Below, piece by piece: positions 55,090 to 64,000 of a DNA stretch of 64,000 nucleotides. The stretch spans positions 25,004,177 through 25,068,176 of the forward strand of contig NC_087062.1 of the NCBI RefSeq assembly GCF_963678635.1, read 5' to 3'. Under the pieces are notes generated by a model. That model worked only from the letters and a program-made list of their open reading frames with translations, was not told the DNA's origin and did not search any database. The stretch's first letter is position 1; each line of letters opens with the position of its first letter. Both the position numbers and the translations under genes were made by a program. This stretch comes from Symsagittifera roscoffensis. Its lineage: Eukaryota > Xenacoelomorpha > Acoela > Convolutidae.

Positions 55090-56400
55090 GACAATTATCG
55101 TAGCGAAGATTTTTATATAGGTCGTGATGATTTTTTCGTTTTTCAGGAAATCTGTATAATTTTAATTTTTCGCGGTTTCTTTTCAAGTGATTTCGCGTGA
55201 TTTCTTTTCAAGATCAGTTCAATTCCTTTGTTAAAAGGAAGGCAAACTTCACTATCGTACAGCAATGGTGTAAAAGTCACAAAAAAGTGATCGACTTCTA
55301 GTTTTGAAAATGGAATTAAATTTTAAGATTTTTCAGCGAAATAAAAAAATATCTATTGATCCTTTTTTCTCAAATTGCCGTACTCTATTTTAAAAAGAGT
55401 AAGTCATAAATTGTTCTAGATATTCAAAGAGCTTCGAATTGTGATATTTTTTCGAACAAAAGCAAGTCAATATATTTTTTCGTTTACTTGCGTTCATTGA
55501 CCCTTTCCCGACTGTCGTTAGCTACTTTATTTTCTAATTTTCTATTCATCAAATAGTTTTGGTGCAAGTTATTGATTTCATGATTTCCATGTTCTTATCT
55601 TTTTTTTCGCCCTCAACTTTGAAGTACTATCAAAATCAGTGCTTATTGTTTTAAAGTTGTCGTTTGGAAATATCATGTTTTCCGTTATTTTTCCTAATAA
55701 ACATGTTAAATTTAATTCAGCATTTTTTCTTTGTTAATTTATGTTTTTTTCATTGATAGTTTCTTTTTCAAGCCCAGCTAACATTTATTTAGTTTTCAGG
55801 TTAATACATATTTTTAAGAAATAGTATGGTGGTGTGCTTTTTAATTGGTTATTGTTCAGCTTGTATAAGGTTTTTGATCGAATTTTTGGTCGAAATGAAC
55901 ATCGGCTATTGTCTATGGCTTCATAGTTTTTGAAAATAACGCGTTTGTGTTTTGTCTGGCGTTTTTTTTGGTTCGTATTTGTTATATATTATTTTTTTGC
56001 GGAATTTTAATGTAATTTTGCAAATGTTAGTTTCCGGATTTTTGGAAAAATATAACTTTTGACCTAGGAATAAGTTTGTTTCCTTCTTTTTATTTTTGAA
56101 TTCTTTTTAGTCTGAAACTATTTTGGCTACTGAAAAAAATTCTGTGCAGAATTTTAAGAATTTCGTTCAAAAAACCAAGCAGAAAACAGTGGACTTGGGT
56201 TTTTCTGTATTCTGTGCGATTTACATAGTTTCTCGCTCCTTTTTTCAATAATTTTGTGCAAGAAAGCCTAGTTCTAGATTTTGCTTGGAACCAGACTGAT
56301 ATATTTTTGAGATATCCGAAAGTTTTTTTTTTGTGAATTTGTTACTAATTTTAATATTTGCGGCAATGCAAGTGGTGCGAAGCTCCGCTTTGTCTGTTTT
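55090..56400. repeat. Long dispersed repeat family R4 with hairpin end
   Basis: Blocks in order: GCGAAGATTTTTATATAGGTCG, GCGGTTTCTTTTCAAGTG, GATCGACTTCTAGTTTTGAA, TTTCAGCGAAATAAAAAAAT, CTATTGATCC, ATTCAAAGAGCTTCG, and finally GTGGTGCGAAGCTCCGC at 56372. Copies sharing most blocks start near 8720 (hairpin at 9681), 41663 and 60655. Noncoding, function unknown. Confidence 0.55.
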
Positions 56401-57129
56401 GTAGATAAAATTTTTATTCTGCACATTTGGGCCAGAGGTAATGTCCATGTCAAGCGCTATGAAGTTTCTTGATATCGAATTTGGCCAGGGCCTGTTTTTG
56501 CAAACTGTAAACAAACTTAAAATTATATGGCCTAACTCTCGTCTACGTATGATTTGTCGGCTTTTTCACCACATGGATTTTTCTGGTGACAATTTTCACT
56601 ATAAGAAACAAGAAAGTTTCATTTATTTCTCTAATGGTGCAGATGATTGAGTTGCAAAAAATAGGACAAATGTTTCAAATAATTTTTTTTGTCATTTAGG
56701 ATGCTAGGGCTTTTTACTTCGATCTTTTGTTTTAATTCGATTTTAAGTCACAAGAAATACATGAATAGAGAGTTTCGCGAATATAATCTAGGCATAACCA
56801 AATTTTTTGAAATCATGTCGAAAAACGATTTTCCTGTTTTTCACAAATGATTCATTCGTCTGGTTTGAACGTCGTATTTTTTCGATTGCTCTAAGGCCTG
56901 AACACCACTGGCATATTTTTTGAATAGAAATGAACCGAAAATTGCATCTGTATAAAGTTTCCCATAAGCATACAATCTATTAATATTGTTATATATTTAA
57001 ATGCGGCTTTCACTATCTCGCCATATTTAAGCTTTTTCAACGTATTATTTTTGCATGTTTAAGAAAAGAATTTTTTCACGTTCAAGCTAAATCGTATATT
57101 GCAATGGTTAAGATTTTTTTTCGAGTTTC

Positions 57130-58250
57130 AATTCAGTGTGTATTTCACCAAGTTTGAAATAAGCAACCCAATGTTGGGATGCTGTCAGGGATTCCCCAGG
57201 TGTTGCGATTTTGGTCTCCATGAAGGAATAACCAAATTCTTTTAGCTTACGAGATACGGCAGTTTTCGAGATTTTTCAAAAATTTCTAGAAAACCTAAAT
57301 TAGAAAGTTTTATAAAATTTGAAACTCTCATCCCTGTAGTTGGAAACTGTGAGGAACTCTCAGGGGTTGCGAATCTTGCCTCCAAATATGACTGCTCAAT
57401 TTTTTTTGTAGTTTTCGAGATATATGACGTTTTGTGACTTTGTAAAAAAAATTTCGCAAAACTTAAATTCAATTTTTTCTTCCTAAAATTTGAAATTCCT
57501 ATTTTTGTAGTAGGGGCTGTCAGAGCTTTCTCAGGGTATCAGGGGTTGCGAATCTTGCCTTCAAATATGACTGCTCAAATCCTTTTAGTTTTCGAGATAT
57601 GACGTGTTTTTTGATTTCATTTTAATTTTTCAGAAAACTTAGATTTAAAAAAAAACTTCAAAAGATTTGAAATTCTCAAGCTTGTACTTGGGTAGTGTTA
57701 GGGTCTTCTCAGGAGTTTCATGTTGCAAGTTTTGCGTCTGATTGCAACTGCTCAAATGCGTTTAGTTTCCGAGATGTGACATTTGTTATGTCTTTTTTTT
57801 AAATGTTCAAAGATCTTAGATAGTTTTCCAGAAATGGCGTTTTTTTTTCAAAAAAATTTTCAGAAAATCTAAATTTAATTCAGAGGACTCTCAGAGGCTG
57901 CGAATCTTGGCTGCAAATATGAGTGCTCAAATTTTTGTAATTTTGGAGACAAAAAAAATAGAACTTCAATTTGACGTTTCTCAAAAATTTGAAGTTCCCA
58001 ACCCTGTAGTTGGGCACTGTGAGTACTCTCAGAAGCTGCTAATTTTGGGCCCAAATGCGACTACTGCTCCATTGCTTTTAGTTTCCGAGATTCGGTGTTT
58101 TTCTGTCATTTAAATAATTTTCAACGAACTTAGATATAAAAATATTCACAAAATTGTATGGTTTTTCAAATTTTGAATTAAAAAAACTTGAATAACTTCA
58201 TATAATTTGAAATTACCAACCCTGTAATTGGGTGCTCTCAGAGTACAGTC
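57130..58250. repeat. Degenerate tandem array, about 170-180-bp period
   Basis: About six units repeat CTCAGGGGTTGCGAATCTTG, AAATATGACTGCTCAAAT, TTAGTTTTCGAGATATGACG, a T-rich stretch, AAAACTTAGATTTAAA and TTGAAATTCTCAACCCTGTA-like blocks. Divergence is high, so the array is old. Confidence 0.8.
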
Positions 58251-58724
58251 AACGGATGTGGTTTTTTGTGAGTTGTCATATATTCGAAGCACCGAAGGTG
58301 CGTTACATGCTAGTTTTTTCTAATTTTCACAAACTAATGGTTCATTTTTTTTCTAGTTGTTGTCTTTTTACAAGCAGCGCAGTTTTTTCGAAATTGTAGC
58401 TTCTTGTGGTATTTTTTGTGTAGTTTTGCTTTTATTTGACTAGCTCAAATTAATAACATATTCATTGCTGCTTGGTAATATTACGCTAGCAAAACTATAG
58501 ACGTCGGACAAAACGCTTGCTAGGAATAAAGGGTCCTTTCTACTTTCTATCTTAGAAAGTAAATCTAAAATTCGCTGAGAAATATTTTATTAAAAAAAGA
58601 AGTTAGTATGAATTTACAGCAAGTTGCCTTTTGACTCAATATCTATTTTAACGGTGAGATTAGAGATATTTTTTAGAGATTGGTTGGGGTGGTAGAAGAG
58701 AGTGGTGTTGGTGTTAGAAGAGAT

Positions 58725-59075
58725 ATTGTTGGGAATGAATTCCCGTAGTTTTGAGCTTCTATTTATACTCAGATTGGGAAATCACGCCACTTTTCGTATC
58801 AAATGAGAAGTTACTTCTTAACTTCGTACTCTCTTTTCGTACATTCGTATTTTACGACAAGAAGGTTTCGTATGCTCGTATTTTACGAGCGGAATCGTTA
58901 ATATTCGCTTTGAACGAGAATAGTCGTTTCAATTCTCAATGCTTAAAACGTTATACGAATTATTCCAATAGCATTTCCCTTCCTTTTGCAAGGGAATAAA
59001 AACATATTTCATTTGTGGTGGCGGCGGCGTCACATTTTGTGAACGCAATAAAATAGTTCATGTTTCTGTTTCTAT
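58725..59075 (+). other. Possible solo LTR (weak)
   Basis: Starts TGTTGGGAATGAATTCCC, has a TATA-like CTATTTATACTC at about 58760 and an AATAAA at about 59047-59052, and could end TCAGAACA, giving TGTT/AACA termini. No matching target duplication was found. A local pair TTCGTATTTTACGACAAG / CTCGTATTTTACGAGC is also present. Could equally be unrelated unique DNA. Confidence 0.25.
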
Positions 59076-59959
59076 TTGAAATCAGAACAGTAATTACTAC
59101 CTTTGTCTATGACAAATTAGTTATTATCAATATTAAGAGTAATTATATTCTCATTGCTACATTGGTAAATCATAAAACCAAAATAGCACAACTTTCATCA
59201 TCCATTCAGAGACGACAACTGAGACATCCATGAAGATTGTAGGGCACTGACTTAAATATAAGAATTTTCGAATAGTTCAATTGATCATATAAATGTGGGA
59301 AAACACAAGAAAAAACTCGAACGTGCAAAAGACTAAATCAATTTTTCGCAACCAAAAATTTTGTCCAACAACGTGGCCATCCAGTATCCAAGAATTACCG
59401 GATTGGTAGGTAAGTCAACTTACTCTTGGTAGATAGGTCTGCATTTAAAGGTTGATGTAGCTAGAAGTCGAGTTTGTTTCAAATCTTGTTTTCCTTTTTT
59501 CATAGTCTTTGCGAAATGCAGCTTCGCTTTTAAGGTTTGGTATAGGACTCAGGTGACTTTTAATCGGGTATAAGACTGTATAAAATTGGACCTGCTTGTA
59601 TTATGTAGGGCCTATTGTGAAGTGCGTTAATTTGGATGCTTAAAATTGGAGTTCATATCCTGATCCGACCGAATTGAAAGTGATTCTGTAAGTCATGAGT
59701 TTACGAACGCTGATTTATATAAAGTTTATTATTGCTTTGTTGTCTTGAGTTTTTAAACTTGATAGTTCATAAAATATTTTATGAGAACAATATGGTAATT
59801 TTGTTTTTGGATCTACAGGCTTCAAACCAAGTACTTTCGCCAAAGTGGCCGCTTTGTTAATGTTTTGATTGTTATTTACCGCTGGTTGTTACATTTCTTG
59901 TCCGTGCTTTTCTGAAGTGGATAACATTTATGAAAAATTTGTAAATAGTTTTTTAAATT

Positions 59960-60250
59960 TCTCAGATTTTCGTAATCGCGAACTGGACTATTTTTTCCCG
60001 TAAGCAACTTTTACAAATCTTCTCTTTATTATTCTTCTCTTCTTTATTCTATTCTTTTTATAAATCTTTTCTCTATGATAAAACCTTAAGATTTTTCCAG
60101 GTTTTTTTTTCTCATTTGACCTAGAGGTAACGCCGTCGACTTTGCATCCTAAGGTCAGAGGTTTGAGTCTCGGTCGGACTTGTTTTTTTTCAGTATGTAG
60201 GCAACTGAAATTTTTTCCGGTATAAAATGAATTGGTGGAATTTCGTTTGT
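59960..60250 (+). repeat. SINE-like element (family R2), diverged
   Basis: CGTAATCGCGAACTGGACTA and TTCCCGTAAGCAAC correspond to the front of the family. A tRNA-like part lies at about 60117-60180 with box-B-like AGGTTTGAGTCTCGG. The tail TTCCGGTATAAAATG leads to GTCTGCTCAAATTTTGTCCG. Confidence 0.5.
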
Positions 60251-61496
60251 CTGCTCAAATTTTGTCCGCTTACTTGCAACATCACGGTGTAAGCAACTTT
60301 CAATGTAGTTACAATGTGAGTGATGTCAACGTAATTTCAGGGGACTTGAAAGTTGTTTAAGTTTTTTGCCACAATTTTTTTTTCGGCTCAAGTAGTGTCT
60401 GCTTAAAGATGGTCGGCTTCGTTGCCAAATGATGGATTTTTCTTGTGCTGTAAGCAATTTCCATTTTAGTTGCAAGTGCAAGTTTTTTTGTTCTGAATTC
60501 AGAGTGGGACTTAAACATGTACAAAAAAGTCATGTAATCAATTTTCTCGGATCAACTGGTGTCTGCTCAAAGATTGTCGACTTAAATGCTACTAAGGTCG
60601 ATCCGTTACAAGTAAGGTTGATCGCCTTCACTAGTTAGTTTTTTCAAGTTAAGTGTCAATAAACGAAGTGAAGACTCTAATTTAGGTCGGGCAGTTTTTC
60701 AGGAGAAATTCTTTAAAATTGATCATGCTCCAAATGGATTTTTTTGCGGTTTGGCTTTTGATTTATTTTAAGGTAAACGCAAATTGATTTGCTCAAAGCA
60801 AGGTAAATTAAGCTCGCCAATTTTAAAAGTGCAATCGGCGTAAAAACAAACATGGTTGATTTTAGTCCTGAACGTAGAATTATTTTAAGGATTTGCCATC
60901 GGACTTGAAAAATTTCCTGTTGTCCTACTCTCTCTAATTGAGTTAGTTTTATGGAAAAAGTGTCAATCATTAAGTTTTCAATCATGAAGTGATGTATTTT
61001 TTTATCTTCGAAATATGAGGACAAATTTTTCAGTTAAAATGAATTATTTAGGTTTTGAGTTCATTGACACTTCTGTTGGCAATGTTTTCTTAAAGGTTTA
61101 TTTTCCGCAGAAACAAGTACTACTCCTGTAGTATCGGTTTTCTTCAATTTGAAGTTGATTTGTTTTTTCTTGTTTTAATTTTTCGCCGTGTTTAGAACTT
61201 ATTTTTGCTGTTTTTGTTGCTTTGGGGGAAGTGTGGCTTCTCTTCGTGCTGCTTCTTCGAAATATCTCTTCCTAGCCTAAATTTTTGTGCAGAAATTTCA
61301 AGTGTTCGGCCAAAAATAGATGTCATGAGTTAATACCAAATGTGCACCCTTTGGGTGGTGTCAGTATATTCATATTTCGGCAACGAGGAAATAGTCGAAT
61401 ATATCCTAAATATCAGTTGATTGTGTTTTAGAAGTTCAAATGCATTTCTTGGTAGTGAGATAGCAAATTGAGACCAATTTGTGACGGAAGTGAGAT

Positions 61497-62588
61497 ATGC
61501 CGAGTGGGGGTGCAGTAATAGGCATGTGGGGTGAGGCTAGACGCCAAGAGAAAATGATCCGAGGGGCTATGGTGGACCTAAGGAAGAGGGCAGAACGACG
61601 TAGCCAGTACTACGAGCGTATCAAACTAGACCCCGCCCAGTTCCTCAGAGTGCATGGGCGCAAGGTAACTGATAAAAAACTACTCAACTGGACTGATCTG
61701 ATAAGAACACTTTTCATTTACTCTTGATAATAGTGTTTTCTTTTTTGGGCTCTGCCCGAACGTGGAATCAAGGCAAGGTTTATGCGAGTAATCGACTCTG
61801 AACAGCAATTTTCCATAAAAGTGTTAGTTTTATACAGCTAATTTATAATTGATGGTTCTATGGGAAAACTAAAAAAAGTTCGAAAGGCAGTTTGGTAAGA
61901 GTGATAGTCTTGGATTTGAAATTGGTAGATCCGGATGAAGTTGGATACAGTAGAGGCGGAGAGGGCAGAGGGTCACTGTGTGATGCAGCCATGGCAGGGA
62001 GACTCCTCCGTCACAATAGACAGATTCGACGCCAGGTATGCTCTACTAAGCCGCAAATTATTCTACCCTTGCTTCCTTTTATGCATGTTCTTTCACTCAA
62101 TAGGTCCTAATGGTAAGTGGAGGAAAGTAAATAATTGGTGTTTTTTTAAAACTTTTTTTGGCTCATACTGAAGTAAAAGAAATTTGGTGAGTCATAGTCT
62201 TTGGAACATATTTGAAGCTCTAACTTTTTCTTACAGTCAGTATTGTTTTTTTCAGAGAAGTATTAAGTTACAATTTCCCTAACAAAATCCGTATGTAAAC
62301 AGCGTGGTATTATTTCAAAGGGTATTACCTCAATTTATTGCACAAAGAAATAATATTTTTCCACAGTTTTGGCGAGGGCGTTTATCTTTTAAAGATTGTT
62401 TCTATGCTGTAATTGCTTAGAACGTTTCTGGACTCTGTTCCGGAAGTGGTGAAACGAGATTCGATTTCGGACTCTTCCTCCTCGTCGGACTATGACTCAA
62501 CTTCGGACCGGGAGGACACGACTGGGGCTAAGCTGGCTTCGGTCAGCGAGAGAAAAGTTAAGCAGAGGTGCAACTATGAGAGATACAG
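61497..62588 (+). CDS. CLASRP: CLASRP (CLK4-associating SR-related protein / SWAP2), 5' part
   Basis: Three exons recognised: 61497-61664, 61929-62035 and 62421-62588, joining in frame (phases 0 then 2, GT-AG). Homology to human CLASRP is clear: MWGEARRQEKMIRGAMVD and KRAERRSQYYERIK in exon 1, LDPAQFLRVHGR, MQPWQGDSSVTIDRFDAR in exon 2, and RTFLDSVP then KQRCNYERYR in exon 3, with matching spacing. Human starts at the MW methionine, which here is 61524; the first ATG is 27 nt upstream. An insertion of Ser/Asp residues (DSISDSSSSSDYDSTSDRED) sits where human has a shorter loop. The rest of the gene, including any RS region, lies beyond 62588 and beyond the window. CLASRP takes part in alternative splicing control with CLK kinases in the nucleus. 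Confidence 0.88.
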
Positions 62589-64000
62589 GTGTGGTGCTGA
62601 CCAGCTCACTTCTCAATTTCAGCTTGTCAATTTATGCTCCCGATCAATTTTTTAAATGTAACCCACGGGGTCGTTTTGCAAATTATTTCACTTTTTGTTC
62701 AGTTAGGACATCTTGACTACCCATTTTTTGGTGTACTGGCTGGTGTATGAGCCTTTACCTCTAATGTGTGAAGAAACATGTACCTACCCTGAAAATTAAG
62801 GCTAGGCAGCTGTTTTTTTTTGTAAAGAACTCTTCGGTTATGCTGTTCCTTTCCCTTGTGTATACATGTTCTTTTGAAAAATGCCAATTTAAATACAAAA
62901 AATCTGGTAAAAGCCTGTTAATTTCAAGGGAAATGTAATTTTTATGCTAACTGGATAGAACAAATTGCTAAAATCTTAATAGAACTTACACCTCAAAATT
63001 TTCATGACTTTTTTCCCGGTTTTTTTCTGCTTGATAGGTTTCGCCCTATATAATATTGGCTTCATGGCCTCATATTGCTGCTTTCGACAAGCGAAAATTT
63101 TTTTTGTGCGTTGGGGTGTTATAATGGCAAGGGGTATTGATAATTTTTTTAGTCTTAGATTTTTTTCCGGCTTAATAGGTTTCGGCCTGTGCTGTATTGG
63201 CTCAGTGGCGTTAGGTTGTTATTTGACGAGCAAATAAAGTTTTGTGTGTGTCTGTCTGTCTGTCTGTTTGGAGGGTGAGGGGGCCTTAATAACTTTTTAA
63301 AAGTCTTGTTGATTTTTTTTCGGCTTAGGGTTTCTGTTAAGGTATTTTCTGGTTTGTTACAGCTGAGTAAGTTTTCTTCAGATGCAAATTTCACATTATT
63401 TTGTCTTGTAATGTTTTTGTTTCAAAACTACCCTGATTTGTTTGATAGATCCAGTTATTTCGACATTTTTTCCTTATTTTGCCGACTTAGCTACTTTGGT
63501 TTTTTAATCGCAAGTGGTGCTAAGAGCAGCTTCACCTCTCTGTTCACTTTGCTTTTGCCTGTTAAAGCCCGTATTTACTGTTTTCTTGCTTGTTTGCTAA
63601 GTGCAGCTTTGCCTCTGTGTCGAAGCTTACTTATCGTTACTCTCCCTTCACAAACAAAAGACTAAAGTTGAAAAAAAAAATGAGATTTTGTTTTCAAAAT
63701 TATAATAATTTGGTTCCTGCGAATCGCATAGGAGCTATCAGTACGCCTAAACAGGCCTGTCGAAGAATAAATAATTTAAATTATCATCTCCCCACATTCC
63801 AGACTGTGCTATTTTGTTGAGCAAACTTTTTTTTGCGACTCAAGGCCGTTTTTTTGCGTCTAGAACTTTCACGTGGTACCACTATTGCAGCCGAAATTGG
63901 TCAGGCTGTGGTAGACCTGAAGCTAGAGGTCAAGTGAGAGCTCGTCCTCGCACACTATCACTGCCATGTCATGGGATCGAATACACGATCTGACGATTTC
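62589..64000. other. CLASRP intron with repeats (gene continues off the right end)
   Basis: Donor GTGTGG at 62589. No next exon was found before 64000. The interval contains a family R3 copy (63030-63560), hairpin-like motifs near 63507 and 63597, and a tRNA-like segment near the right edge (about 63925-63990, with box-B-like GGGATCGAATACAC). Confidence 0.55.
63030..63560. repeat. Dispersed repeat family R3 copy
   Basis: Two tandem versions of TTTCGGCCTGTGCTGTATTG / TTTCGCCCTATATAATATTG, then GTGTGTGTCTGTCTGTCTGT, GGAGGGTGAGGGGGCC, TTCACATTATTTTGTCTTG, and a decayed GCTAAGAGCAGCTTCACC hairpin. Same block order as 8235-8690. Confidence 0.65.

Larger units (their letters stand above)
53682..61430. 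other. Gene-free spacer between the CEP170-like gene and CLASRP
   Basis: Only short low-complexity frames. Contents: 3' UTR of the CEP170-like gene with an AATAAA at 54792-54797, a long dispersed repeat beginning TATAGGTCGTGATG near 55115 and ending in a GCGAAGC-type hairpin at 56377, a 170-bp tandem array (57130-58250), an unusual segment at 58725-59075, another hairpin at 59511, a family R2 element (59960-60250), and another copy of the CGAAGTGAAGACTCTAATTTAGG repeat at 60655-60990. Confidence 0.55.

Overview
The window is nuclear DNA from a metazoan. It is AT-rich, has GT-AG introns of 0.3 to 17 kb, and carries five recognisable protein-coding genes, all on the + strand. These are an RRM/CCHC zinc-knuckle/RGG RNA-binding protein (1.1-6.5 kb), a paralogous two-RRM/RGG protein (12.9-31.8 kb), a BRCA2 orthologue (38.7-46.9 kb), a CEP170-like centrosomal protein (51.2-53.7 kb) and the 5' part of a CLASRP/SWAP2-like splicing regulator (from 61.5 kb, running off the right end). 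BRCA2 needs only two exons for about 1320 residues, and the noncoding DNA is saturated with tRNA-headed SINE-like repeats. An invertebrate with heavy intron loss and non-autonomous element expansion would fit; a large-genome appendicularian tunicate is one possibility. The species is inference only.

Layout: 1-6.5 kb is the first RNA-binding gene, whose introns hold two MITEs and a 416-bp tandem duplication. 6.5-12.8 kb has no gene I can support and is filled with dispersed repeats and a 387-bp MITE with a 9-bp target duplication. 12.9-31.8 kb is the second RNA-binding gene. Its large third-position intron (about 17 kb) holds a dead non-LTR retrotransposon (minus strand, 13.7-17.0 kb), a dead Ty3/gypsy element (plus strand, 17.0-22.9 kb), SINE-like repeats and a satellite made of 594-bp units.

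27.3-39.4 kb is the most striking part. A 5.76-kb segment (satellite, 3' exons of the second RNA-binding gene, BRCA2 promoter and N-terminus) is duplicated in tandem, about 99.8% identical by eye. The arrangement leaves exactly one complete copy of each gene: the RNA-binding gene is whole using the left copy and BRCA2 is whole using the right copy. Between them lie a BRCA2 fragment without BRC repeats and an RNA-binding fragment without RRM1. BRCA2 itself has four BRC repeats, the helical domain and three OB folds, but a very short tower and no recognisable C-terminal RAD51 site.

46.9-51.2 kb and 53.7-61.5 kb carry two old tandem-repeat arrays (85-90 bp and about 170 bp periods) and further dispersed repeats. 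The repeats fall into a few families; one ends in a perfect GCGAAGC-N3-GCTTCGC hairpin seen many times in the window. Three of the five genes (both RRM/RGG genes and CLASRP) concern RNA processing, BRCA2 is recombination repair and CEP170 is centrosome/microtubule; I see no operon-like coupling between them.
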